The notes beneath the pieces were generated by a model that was not told the origin of the DNA, did no database searches, and saw nothing but the letters and a program-made list of their open reading frames with translations. Shown here one piece after another: positions 7,285 to 14,253 of a DNA stretch of 29,926 bases (position 1 is its first letter; every line of letters begins with the position of its first letter). The translations under genes were made by a program, and so were the position numbers. The DNA comes from Candidatus Margulisiibacteriota bacterium (lineage in GTDB: Bacteria > Margulisbacteria > Termititenacia > Termititenacales > Termititenacaceae): positions 1 to 29,926 of the forward strand of contig JAIRZV010000028.1 of assembly GCA_031267055.1 (NCBI GenBank), in the 5' to 3' direction.

Positions 7285-7578
7285 ATGGACAATATATTGA
7301 CTATTAAGCGCGAGATGGTGGAACGAGTGCGGGCGCGGCGCAAAGAGCAGAAAATTTCACAGCAAAAATTATCCGCGCAGTCCGGTGTCAGTTTCGGTTC
7401 GGTCAAGCGTTTTGAAAGATTTGGCGAAGTGTCGCTGGCCTCGCTGCTAAAGATCGCGCAGGCTTTGGGCTGCGAAAGCGATTTTGCTTATTTGTTTAAA
7501 GAAAAGCAGCCGGTCAAATTATATTTTCATTATCAGGACAAAAATGAATCGCTCACGCCAAACGCGGTGTGGGCTTAA
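7285..7578 (+). CDS. XRE-family helix-turn-helix protein
   Basis: A 97-residue DNA-binding protein. The HTH lies at about residues 13-63: RARRKEQKISQQKLSAQSGVS, recognition-helix region FGSVKRFERFG, then SLASLLKIAQALG. It resembles HipB-like and similar antitoxin regulators in having a short C-terminal tail, but no HipA-type partner is adjacent. It converges on the second XRE gene with a 4-bp overlap of stop codons (TTAA). It lacks a ribosome site and may be translated from a leaderless message. Its targets cannot be read from the sequence. Confidence 0.8.
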   Translation: MDNILTIKREMVERVRARRKEQKISQQKLSAQSGVSFGSVKRFERFGEVSLASLLKIAQALGCESDFAYLFKEKQPVKLYFHYQDKNESLTPNAVWA

Positions 7579-7793
7579 AAATTCAGCAGTTCTTTGACGG
7601 AACATTCCAGCCCGTTGGCTATTTTGACCAGTGTGTAAAAACTTGGACTGCGTTTTTCGTTTTCAATGTCCGAGAGATTGCCTTTGCTGATGTCGTTTTC
7701 ATAGGCGAGCTTTTCCAGAGTCAAACCTTTTTTGCGGCGTAATTTGCGGATTTTGTGGGCCAGTAAATGCAGCGCTTTGTCGTGTTCGAGCAT
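7575..7793 (-). CDS. Small XRE-family repressor, probable regulator of the CXXX-peptide operon
   Basis: A 72-residue protein made almost entirely of one Cro/C1-type HTH domain, about residues 11-68. It carries the usual motifs: IRKLRRKKGLTLEKLA, the recognition-helix segment ISKGNLSDIENEKRSPS, and FYTLVKIANGLECSVKELL. It is transcribed divergently from the cysteine-rich gene. A TTCG-N6-CGAA palindrome lies 17 bp upstream of its start codon. Two more copies lie in the operon control region, so autoregulation and repression of the operon are likely. That link is inferred from the operator pattern; either XRE protein could in principle be the binder. Confidence 0.82.
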   Translation of the reverse strand: MLEHDKALHLLAHKIRKLRRKKGLTLEKLAYENDISKGNLSDIENEKRSPSFYTLVKIANGLECSVKELLNF

Positions 7794-7809
7794 GGTTTTC
7801 TCCCCAGGG

Positions 7810-7823
7810 TTCGTGATAACGAA
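7810..7823. promoter_or_regulatory. Operator 1, TTCG-N6-CGAA
   Basis: Palindrome TTCGTGATAACGAA. It sits 2 bp downstream of a minus-strand -10-like TATAAA (7831-7826) and just upstream of the small XRE gene, where a bound repressor would block transcription initiation. Confidence 0.65.
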
Positions 7824-7832
7824 TATTTATAG

Positions 7833-7862
7833 TTGCAATATATTTTGCTTGTCTGCTATAAT
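7833..7862 (+). promoter_or_regulatory. Promoter of the CXXX-peptide operon
   Basis: TTGCAA at 7833-7838 and a consensus TATAAT at 7857-7862 with an 18-bp spacer, reading toward the cysteine-rich gene 135 bp downstream. Operator 2 begins 2 bp after the -10 box. Confidence 0.65.
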
Positions 7863-7864
7863 AG

Positions 7865-7878
7865 TTCGTAATTCCGAA
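7865..7878. promoter_or_regulatory. Operator 2, TTCG-N6-CGAA
   Basis: Palindrome TTCGTAATTCCGAA overlapping the expected transcription start of the operon promoter. It mirrors the geometry of operator 1 on the opposite strand. Confidence 0.65.
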
Positions 7879-7933
7879 TAGAAAAAATCGATGCAAGATT
7901 AATGGGGATTATGGCGATATTGTAATTGTTGTG

Positions 7934-7947
7934 TTCGGAAATACGAA
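7934..7947. promoter_or_regulatory. Operator 3, TTCG-N6-CGAA
   Basis: Palindrome TTCGGAAATACGAA, flanked by G and C so that the arms extend to GTTCG/CGAAC. It lies in the leader, 50 bp before the cysteine-rich gene, and could support cooperative repression or control a second, weaker promoter. Confidence 0.6.
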
Positions 7948-7997
7948 CAAAAACAAGGATATCATACCAGCCTGAATTAAAACACAAAGGGGGATTT

Positions 7998-9587
7998 ATG
8001 GCGCGCTACAAGTACCGGACACCGGACGACATTAAGGGTGAAAATACCAACGGCGTTACCACTAATGCAGTAATCTCTAAAGAATACTTAAAAGGCAATG
8101 AAGTATTCGCCGACGACTACAATCAAACCCTGAAAAATCTGGAAACAGAAAGAAACAATCGCAACATAAGTTCTCCTGATTTGCCCAACACGGTGATCCC
8201 CGGCCAATCCAAGATAATGGCCACTGATATTACGACTCTGCGTGCCGCGACCAAAGGGCTGGTGCGCTATGGCGACAAAGACACCTATTCCTGGAGTGAA
8301 AATATAACGGCCTTGTCCACTAAACTTAAAGGCCTGCATTTAGAGGAAGTGCGGCAGGCAGTTGATGACGCTCTAAATATTGCCCGCTGCAATGGCTGCA
8401 GCTCGGAGTGCGGACAAAACTGCGGCAACGGCTGCGTAGCTGTTTGCCGGGTGACTTGCGGCGACGCCTGCTCCGGCGGCTGTTCCACGGCCTGTCATAA
8501 AGGCTGTGGTAATACTTGCGGCGGCGGTTGCATAGACGCTTGTCAGGGCCATTGCGGCACTGGCTGCACAGCGACCTGCGGTGGTTGCGGCTCTAGCTGT
8601 GGGGCTTCGGCCTGTGAAAACGCTTGCAGCACTGGATGTTCCGGCGATTGCGCGGCAAGATGCACGGGCACCTGCGACGGAGCGTCTTGCACCGGTTCCT
8701 GCGGCAGCAATTGCACGGGGAATTGCGGCAAAACTTGCGGTGGCACCTGCGCTAGCGGCTGTACTATTGTGTGTGCTGGTTCTGGTTGCACCGGCACTTG
8801 CGGCAGCGGTTGCAGTGGTTATTGCGGCAATACTTGCGGCGGCAGCTGCGGCACATCCTGTGGCGGTTGGAATTGCGGTCATGGCTGTAGCGGTTGCGGC
8901 GGCGGCGCTTGGTGCGGCGCTGGCTGTGGCGGAGGTTGCAGCGGAGGCCAATGCTCCGGCGGTTGCGGAAAAAATTGCGGCAGTCAATGTACAGGAGTAT
9001 GTATGGGAAAATGCGGAGGCTCTTGCGCTTACGACTGTAGCTCTAAATGTTCGGGGACCAGCTGTTCCGGCTCCTGTGGCAGTGAATGCACCGGCACTTG
9101 TTCGACAGCTTGCGGATCGACTTGCGCTGCAAAATGCGGCACAAATTGTCATGATGGCTGTACCGGCGCTTGCGGCACGAATTGCGCGTCCAAGTGCAAA
9201 ACATCCTGCGCAGAACTCTGCACCGGAGCGTGCGGCTCAACGGCTTGCCAGGGTGGTTGCAGCGGATCTTGCAGCACAACCTGCGGCGGCAAGTCTTGTG
9301 AAAATAATTGTTACAGCGCCTGTCAGGTGGGCTGCGGCGCGGACTGCGCGGCGACCTGTTCGGCGGATTGTGCAACAAGCTGTGCGGTAAACTGCAGCAC
9401 AGACTGCCGCAACAATTGTTATGACTCTTGTATGAGCGGCTGTCTGAACGGTTGCGCGCATACCAGCCGCTATGAGACAGATCCGGCCGGTCGGCAAACT
9501 CCTGTAAACAACCAGGCCAATCGTGGCAATGGCAATTCTATCGCCAAGAGAGCTCCTCAAAAACAGCCTGAGGGAACGGCTAGTTAG
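7998..9587 (+). CDS. CXXX-repeat cysteine-rich peptide precursor
   Basis: A 529-residue protein. The ATG at 7998 is preferred over an upstream in-frame start because of the strong AAAGGGGG ribosome site 5 nt before it. Residues 1-130 contain no cysteine and look like a leader or recognition region (MARYKYRTPDD, then an amphipathic segment ending HLEEVRQAVDDALNIAR). Residues 131-486 hold about 88 cysteines, almost all spaced C-x3-C, with spacers rich in Gly, Ser, Thr, Ala and Asn. A few spacers have two, four or five residues. The last 43 residues are polar and cysteine-free. The adjacent radical SAM enzyme and small companion proteins match the CXXX-repeat target RiPP systems, so many cysteines are probably thioether-bridged. 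No protease or exporter gene is nearby, so the final form and location are unknown. Confidence 0.85.
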   Translation: MARYKYRTPDDIKGENTNGVTTNAVISKEYLKGNEVFADDYNQTLKNLETERNNRNISSPDLPNTVIPGQSKIMATDITTLRAATKGLVRYGDKDTYSWSENITALSTKLKGLHLEEVRQAVDDALNIARCNGCSSECGQNCGNGCVAVCRVTCGDACSGGCSTACHKGCGNTCGGGCIDACQGHCGTGCTATCGGCGSSCGASACENACSTGCSGDCAARCTGTCDGASCTGSCGSNCTGNCGKTCGGTCASGCTIVCAGSGCTGTCGSGCSGYCGNTCGGSCGTSCGGWNCGHGCSGCGGGAWCGAGCGGGCSGGQCSGGCGKNCGSQCTGVCMGKCGGSCAYDCSSKCSGTSCSGSCGSECTGTCSTACGSTCAAKCGTNCHDGCTGACGTNCASKCKTSCAELCTGACGSTACQGGCSGSCSTTCGGKSCENNCYSACQVGCGADCAATCSADCATSCAVNCSTDCRNNCYDSCMSGCLNGCAHTSRYETDPAGRQTPVNNQANRGNGNSIAKRAPQKQPEGTAS

Positions 9588-9608
9588 GTTAAGGAAAGGG
9601 ATTCAAAC

Positions 9609-9911
9609 ATGCCGGATAAAATAATAATGCCTTTGCTGCACAAAGACAGGATAGAGGTAGATATTCTGCGGAATAAAATGTTTTGCGCCAAACAAGCCGC
9701 TTCTCCGGAAGCTCTGCCGGAAGGAGTGAGCAAGGTTAAAGCGCTGTCCTTTTTTAAGGAAGCGATTTTTGCTCTGGGTGACGCCGAGTTTTTGTATGAA
9801 AAATTTTGGCAGGATATTGCCGCGCGGCATAATATAAGCAAAGAACTGCAGGAAAGACTGTACATAGAATTTGCCACCGCGGAAATACGTCTGCGGGGAG
9901 GTGAAGCATGA
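9609..9911 (+). CDS. CXXX-repeat peptide modification system small protein, copy 1
   Basis: A 100-residue protein with an AAGGAAAGGG ribosome site, 21 bp after the precursor gene. Its end overlaps the radical SAM start by 4 bp (ATGA). The C-terminal half carries FWQDIAARHN followed by LYIEFATAEIRL. The same pattern occurs in the gene at 11133 as WWKEIFAKYP followed by VYVDFDTGEFYI. I recall this aromatic-pair and acidic-strand ending from small proteins annotated as CXXX repeat peptide modification system protein. It may bind the leader or bridge precursor and enzyme. The only cysteine is C26. Function is inferred from family memory and position. Confidence 0.6.
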   Translation: MPDKIIMPLLHKDRIEVDILRNKMFCAKQAASPEALPEGVSKVKALSFFKEAIFALGDAEFLYEKFWQDIAARHNISKELQERLYIEFATAEIRLRGGEA

Positions 9912-11113
9912 TTCCAGCGGCCAGACAATATGAAGGGCTTAATATTACTTTTCAAGTGACCGAAGACTGCAACCTGCGCTGCAAGTATTGTTATGAAGTG
10001 AATAAGCGGCCGGGAAATTTGCCATTTGAGTATGCGCAAAAATTTATTGATATTATGCTTGCCGAGGAAGACCCGATAGGGCTGCTCGATACGGAAACAA
10101 AATGGCTGCTGCAAAGAGGCTTGGTCTTGGATTTTATCGGCGGCGATGCTTTGATGGTCCCCGATTTGGTGGACAAAATACTCCGCTATTATCAATATAG
10201 GGCGGTGGAGCTGAATCACCGCTGGGCCTACCGCTGGCGCGCGTCGATTTCCACTAACGGCACTTTATTTAAAAACCCCCGCGTCAGAGATTTTATGATG
10301 AAATACAAAGACAGTTTGTCGGTCGGCATCAGCGTGGATGGCTGTCCGGAAATCCACGATCGCAACAGGATTTGGAAAGACGGCTCCGGCACAATGAAAG
10401 ATATTCTTAAATGGTGGGATTGGTACATGGAATGGACCAACCGAGAATTTGCTTCGACCAAAGCCACCTGCAATCGAGAGACGATACCTTATCTCACTAA
10501 ATCTATTAAGTTTTTGCACGAAGAGCTGGGCTTGCGGCAAATTAATATGAATTTTATTTTTGAAGACATGCATTTGACCCAGGCTGATCTGGACTTGCTA
10601 GACCAAGAAATGGAAAAGTCGGTGGAATATATATTGGAACACCGGCATGATTTGTATGTGGGCATGTTCAGCAAAAGTTTTGGCCTGGGCGACGCGATGC
10701 GCGAACCGGATAAAGGCTGGTGCGGCTCCGGAGCCATGCCTTGTCTGTCGATTAATGGGAAAATTTATCCTTGTTTTCGTTTTACACCAAACACGATGCA
10801 CAACAAAGACTTGGATTTTAATGTGGGAGATGTCTGGCAGGGGCTGATCCACAAAGACCGTTTTCAAATAGTACGCGCCCAAACCCGAGAAAAGATTTCT
10901 CCTAAAATGTGCAAGGAATGTGCTGTAGAAAGCAGCTGCGCTTGGTGTATCGGCGGCTCTTTTGCGGAGAAAGGAGAGTTTTGCCGGCAGACCAATATTT
11001 GTGAAATACACAAAAGGCAGGCTAAGTGGGCCAGAAAATATTGGGAAGAATACGACAAGCTGGAAGGGACGAAAACTTTTGATGACACAGGCCGGACGAT
11101 TCTGGCGGAATAA
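9908..11113 (+). CDS. Radical SAM/SPASM peptide maturase, CXXX-repeat target type
   Basis: A 401-residue enzyme. The radical SAM cluster motif CNLRCKYCYE gives C21, C25 and C28. The GGDALM segment at about residues 78-83 replaces the usual GGEP SAM-contact motif. A C-terminal SPASM-type region has nine cysteines: C272, C279, C289, C335, C338, C344, C347, C359 and C365, enough for two auxiliary 4Fe-4S clusters. Such enzymes install thioether or other crosslinks on ribosomal peptides using S-adenosylmethionine. Placement directly behind a Cxxx precursor and small modification protein fits the radical SAM peptide maturase, CXXX-repeat target family. The start overlaps the upstream stop (ATGA), so translation is coupled. 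Confidence 0.85.
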   Translation: MIPAARQYEGLNITFQVTEDCNLRCKYCYEVNKRPGNLPFEYAQKFIDIMLAEEDPIGLLDTETKWLLQRGLVLDFIGGDALMVPDLVDKILRYYQYRAVELNHRWAYRWRASISTNGTLFKNPRVRDFMMKYKDSLSVGISVDGCPEIHDRNRIWKDGSGTMKDILKWWDWYMEWTNREFASTKATCNRETIPYLTKSIKFLHEELGLRQINMNFIFEDMHLTQADLDLLDQEMEKSVEYILEHRHDLYVGMFSKSFGLGDAMREPDKGWCGSGAMPCLSINGKIYPCFRFTPNTMHNKDLDFNVGDVWQGLIHKDRFQIVRAQTREKISPKMCKECAVESSCAWCIGGSFAEKGEFCRQTNICEIHKRQAKWARKYWEEYDKLEGTKTFDDTGRTILAE

Positions 11114-11132
11114 ATATTTTAAGGAGGAATTT

Positions 11133-11519
11133 ATGACAAAAGAAAATGAAATAAACCTACAGGCAGAAAATAAACAAAACGAGGTTTGCCCTGTCTGCGG
11201 CAAAGTCCACGATATTCGGCAAAATTTAGACGTCAAAGCCACGCCGGAAGAAGTGGACAGCGTGCACTTAATTAACAATCGGATCAACGCGGCGATACAA
11301 GCGGCGCAGCCTTCCGCTGTGCAGCCAGGCGTCACCAAGGAGCAAGTGCAGTTATTTGTGGCGGCGGCTTTAGAAGCCAGAGCCGAAGCCGAATCTTTGC
11401 AGAGCGCTTGGTGGAAAGAAATTTTTGCCAAATACCCCGCGTTGCCGAAAGATAAAAATGTGTATGTGGATTTTGACACAGGCGAGTTTTATATTTTGAC
11501 GCCGCACACACATAGCTGA
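11133..11519 (+). CDS. CXXX-repeat peptide modification system small protein, copy 2
   Basis: A 128-residue protein. I chose the ATG at 11133 because AAGGAGG lies directly upstream and earlier in-frame starts fall inside the radical SAM gene. An N-terminal EVCPVCGKVHD at about residues 17-27 looks like half of a zinc or iron-sulfur knuckle. The middle is helical (VDSVHLINNRINAAIQAAQ). The end, SAWWKEIFAKYP then VYVDFDTGEFYIL, matches the C-terminus of the protein at 9609. The two small proteins flank the SPASM enzyme and appear to be diverged paralogues, perhaps serving different enzymes in the operon. The exact role is unknown. Confidence 0.62.
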   Translation: MTKENEINLQAENKQNEVCPVCGKVHDIRQNLDVKATPEEVDSVHLINNRINAAIQAAQPSAVQPGVTKEQVQLFVAAALEARAEAESLQSAWWKEIFAKYPALPKDKNVYVDFDTGEFYILTPHTHS

Positions 11520-11531
11520 GCGCGCTAAAGC

Positions 11532-12773
11532 ATGTATTTATATCAAACCATTGTAAAAGAGCTGGCGGATTATCCTCTGGATTATTTTGTCTCTCCTTTG
11601 CGAATCGGCTGCGTATCGTTAATGCTGACCAAACGCTGTACCAATCAGTGCGGCCATTGCTGTAATTACAGTTCGCCGCAAGCCACGGAACAAATAGACT
11701 TGCCGCTGGCCGAAAAAATTATCGAACAAGCGGCGGGCTTGAAACATTACAATATTCAGATCTGGGGCGGAGAGCCTTTTTTGCATAAAAATTTATTTGA
11801 AGTATTGGCCTGTTGCCTGCGGCACAAACTTGGTGTGCGGCTCAATACCAACGCTTTTTGGGTCAGCTCGCCCCAGGTGGTGCGGGATTTTATCAACAAA
11901 CTCAAACCTTTGCTGGCCGCCGCGGGAGTGGATTTGGTTTTCTTTGTCAGCTGCGATAAATTTCATCAACAACAGCCAGCGACGCCGTTGGAAAACGTGG
12001 TCAATTTTATTTTGGCGCTGGAAGAAGAATGTGCCGCTGGCACTACGCCTGTTTCTTACAACATTGTGTCGGTCAAAGCGCGCGAGGACACGACTATTGA
12101 CGAACTTTTCAGCGTTTTGCGAAAAAAAATACCGGACAGAATTAGCTCGATTATAAAAAAAATTAATTTTGTGCCTATAGAAAACTCTGTCGGTCGCGCG
12201 AAAACAATATCCAGTGCGGAGATTAACTATGCTCCGCAGGGCAATGCGTTGGCCGATTTGTCTCAGGATATTACAATTTATATTTCGGCCGCGGGTAATA
12301 TTATTTTTAGTGAAAACTGGATTGGTGATAATATTTTTCCTCTGGGTAATATAAAAGAAATGTCCCTGCCGGAAGCCGAAAAAGTTTTGTCCGGCCAGCG
12401 TTTATTTAAACTGCTCCAGCTTCACCCAGCCAAATATTCTTTTTATCCTTTTCGCAAGTATGTGGATGTTTTAGAGATCACCAACAGCATTGCTTCCGGC
12501 CGTCTAAAAAACACCATGATCATACGTGACCGCATCGCCGGTTTGATGCAGATTACAGAAAAACAATTTGATAAATCGGCGGAACTGTCCCAAGCCAGAC
12601 AGATTTATGTTGATCAGCCGGATATTCAAACCGCGCGAAAAAATCTGCACAGCATCGATCTGTACGGCGATCTTTCAGACCTTTTTTATTTAAAAAATTT
12701 GCTGCGCCAAACTACAGATGCTGTTTTGCGGCAGGATATTCAGGCTTTGCTGGATACTACATATTCATATTAA
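11532..12773 (+). CDS. Second radical SAM enzyme of the CXXX operon, without SPASM cysteines
   Basis: A 413-residue protein beginning 12 bp after the previous stop with little ribosome site, so translation is probably coupled. The cluster motif CTNQCGHCCNY gives C36, C40 and C43. IQIWGGEPFLH at about residues 75-85 is the canonical SAM-contact motif. Only a few scattered cysteines follow and none form a SPASM or twitch cluster, so it should hold a single 4Fe-4S cluster. The C-terminal 150 residues are helical and unlike any domain I can name. Position implies action on the same precursor (a second modification) or on a cofactor. Substrate and reaction are unknown. Confidence 0.78.
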   Translation: MYLYQTIVKELADYPLDYFVSPLRIGCVSLMLTKRCTNQCGHCCNYSSPQATEQIDLPLAEKIIEQAAGLKHYNIQIWGGEPFLHKNLFEVLACCLRHKLGVRLNTNAFWVSSPQVVRDFINKLKPLLAAAGVDLVFFVSCDKFHQQQPATPLENVVNFILALEEECAAGTTPVSYNIVSVKAREDTTIDELFSVLRKKIPDRISSIIKKINFVPIENSVGRAKTISSAEINYAPQGNALADLSQDITIYISAAGNIIFSENWIGDNIFPLGNIKEMSLPEAEKVLSGQRLFKLLQLHPAKYSFYPFRKYVDVLEITNSIASGRLKNTMIIRDRIAGLMQITEKQFDKSAELSQARQIYVDQPDIQTARKNLHSIDLYGDLSDLFYLKNLLRQTTDAVLRQDIQALLDTTYSY

Positions 12774-12814
12774 CAAACTGGTGTCCCGCTACAATTTAAA
12801 AAGAGGTTTACAAT

Positions 12815-13672
12815 ATGGAAGACAGATATATCGAAGCTACTGTTGGCGGCGGACTAAGCTCTAATATTGACCAACTAGCCGCGTTTGTTTTTCTCGCCGA
12901 GGTGCATCCTGAATGGCTGAACCCTAATATAAAAGCAACCACTGTCTTTGACAGCTTTCCGCAGCTGCCCTGGAATGGCGGCCGCTGTATTGAAAACAAA
13001 TCAATTCCTTTTAGCGAAATGCAGAAAAGGGTCAATTTTTTTAATGAACGCGGAATTGGCGTGAATTTTACTTTTACAAATTCTTTGTTGAAAGAAGCGC
13101 ATCTTGAGGATAAGCCGGGCAATCAAATCCTGCGAGCTTTTGAGAATCGGCTTAACGGCGTGGTGATTTACAGCCCGTTGTTGGCGCATTACGTGCGAAA
13201 AACAAATCCTTTGTACAAAATTATTCTTTCTCAATCCAAATTGCTTTGGGATAAAACGCAATTGCTGGCTACTTTTGGAGACTATGATCTGGTGGTTGTT
13301 TCTCCGGAGTTTAATCGGGATATTGCTTTTCTGAAACAATTGCCTGCGGAGAAGACCTCGCTTATTGCCAATAATTCCTGCGCTCCTTTTTGTCCGCTCA
13401 GCCGGCAACATTTTGACGCTATCTCCATGCTCAATTTTGGCGAGCAGGTGAACAATCCGGCCAGCGCTCTTTGTCAGTCCCTCAAACAAAAAGGAACGCT
13501 GCGTCTGCGCCCCAGTGAAGTCTTTAATATTTTTAGCCAAACAGGAATAAAAAATTTTAAATTTGCGACCCGCAATTATGATCCCCAGTCGACTATAAAT
13601 ACGCTGGGTGAATATTTTGTGTTGTCCGCGCATAAAGATGATTTTTTGCAGTTTATGGCTGCTTGCTGCTGA
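12815..13672 (+). CDS. Conserved hypothetical protein, possibly U32-peptidase-like TIM barrel
   Basis: A 285-residue protein, last gene of the CXXX operon, with an AGAGG ribosome site. NNSCAPFCPLSRQHF at about residues 187-201 recalls the cysteine-containing block of U32-type proteins and related iron-sulfur TIM barrels. IKNFKFATRNYD near 250 recalls the strand before their C-terminal region. GIGVNFTFTNSLL at about 76-88 and LNGVVIYSPLLAHYV at about 109-123 look like successive barrel strands. It ends in a CC pair. A U32-like protein could assist modification or processing of the cysteine tract, but the assignment rests on short motif resemblance and should be treated as tentative. Confidence 0.5.
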   Translation: MEDRYIEATVGGGLSSNIDQLAAFVFLAEVHPEWLNPNIKATTVFDSFPQLPWNGGRCIENKSIPFSEMQKRVNFFNERGIGVNFTFTNSLLKEAHLEDKPGNQILRAFENRLNGVVIYSPLLAHYVRKTNPLYKIILSQSKLLWDKTQLLATFGDYDLVVVSPEFNRDIAFLKQLPAEKTSLIANNSCAPFCPLSRQHFDAISMLNFGEQVNNPASALCQSLKQKGTLRLRPSEVFNIFSQTGIKNFKFATRNYDPQSTINTLGEYFVLSAHKDDFLQFMAACC

Positions 13673-13693
13673 CGTGGCGGAGAAATGTGCTTA

Positions 13694-13722
13694 TTGACAG
13701 ATCTCCCATACTATAGTTAAAT
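13694..13722 (+). promoter_or_regulatory. Promoter of the rpmG-tRNA-Trp-secE-nusG cluster
   Basis: TTGACA at 13694-13699 and TTAAAT at 13717-13722 with a 17-bp spacer, 31 bp upstream of rpmG and just after the end of the CXXX operon. No clear terminator is visible between the two units. Confidence 0.55.
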
Positions 13723-13753
13723 ATCCACCCTTTTTGTGCGAAAGTAGGTTAAA

Positions 13754-13903
13754 ATGCGAGAGATTATCACGCTCGAATGTGAGGTTTGCAAACGGCGCAA
13801 TTATGTGACGACAAAAGAAAAGCGCAACAACCCCGAGCGTTTGACGTTAAAAAAATATTGCAAATGGGATAAGAAGCATACGCCGCATAAGGAAACCAAA
13901 TAG
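13754..13903 (+). CDS. rpmG: 50S ribosomal protein L33
   Basis: A 49-residue protein starting MREIITLECEVCKRRNY and ending KKYCKWDKKHTPHKE, clearly L33 and of normal length. C9 and C12 form the first zinc knuckle. The second knuckle has C36 but Asp39 where zinc-binding L33 proteins normally have the fourth Cys, so zinc binding may be altered. It opens the transcription/translation cluster upstream of tRNA-Trp and secE, a common bacterial arrangement. Confidence 0.95.
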   Translation: MREIITLECEVCKRRNYVTTKEKRNNPERLTLKKYCKWDKKHTPHKETK

Positions 13904-13976
13904 TTTTCCTGGAGCGGGATTGTTTTTGTATTTGTGTTGAATAGGGAGTTGCCTATAAAGAGGATAATTCCACTGT

Positions 13977-14052
13977 AGGCGAGTAGCTCAATTGGTAGAG
14001 TGGCGGTCTCCAAAACCGTAGGTTGCGGGTTCGATCCCTGCCTCGCCTGCCA
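13977..14052 (+). tRNA. tRNA-Trp(CCA)
   Basis: Acceptor stem 13977-13983 pairs with 14042-14048, discriminator G14049, CCA encoded at 14050-14052. The anticodon loop CTCCAAA gives anticodon CCA. Unlike the tRNA-Pro and tRNA-Leu genes here, the 3' CCA is genomic. The position between rpmG and secE is conserved in many bacteria and implies processing out of a polycistronic transcript. Confidence 0.95.
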
Positions 14053-14079
14053 TAAAATGTTATAAAGAACGGAAATAAA

Positions 14080-14241
14080 ATGGCGTTTTTTGCAGACCTG
14101 AAAACAGAAATGAAAAAAGTGGATTGGCCGGTCGGTGGTCGCGTGGCGCAAATGACCGTGGTCGTGTTTTTAATCGTGGCGCTGATGACTTTTTTTACTT
14201 TTGTGTTGGATTTGATTTTGGGCGCTGTGCTTTTTAAATAA
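14080..14241 (+). CDS. secE: Preprotein translocase subunit SecE
   Basis: A 53-residue protein, the short single-helix form of SecE. It has an amphipathic N-terminal part with the conserved KTEMKKVDWP segment (residues 8-17). One transmembrane helix follows at about residues 27-50 (VVVFLIVALMTFFTFVLDLI). It stabilises SecY in the membrane channel. It lies 27 bp after tRNA-Trp and 12 bp before nusG, in the usual order, with only a weak CGGA ribosome site. Confidence 0.92.
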   Translation: MAFFADLKTEMKKVDWPVGGRVAQMTVVVFLIVALMTFFTFVLDLILGAVLFK

Positions 14242-14253
14242 TTTAGGGAAAAC

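Noticed and set aside
7926..7997. Upstream start for the cysteine-rich protein adding 24 residues
   Set aside because: That start has no ribosome site and would run through operator 3; the ATG at 7998 has a strong AAAGGGGG site.
8373..9390. Long open frames overlapping the cysteine-rich gene on both strands (for example 8581-9390 plus and 8373-9152 minus)
   Set aside because: They follow from the repetitive TGC/GGC codon pattern of the real gene and give low-complexity Ala/Thr/Val-rich proteins without ribosome sites.
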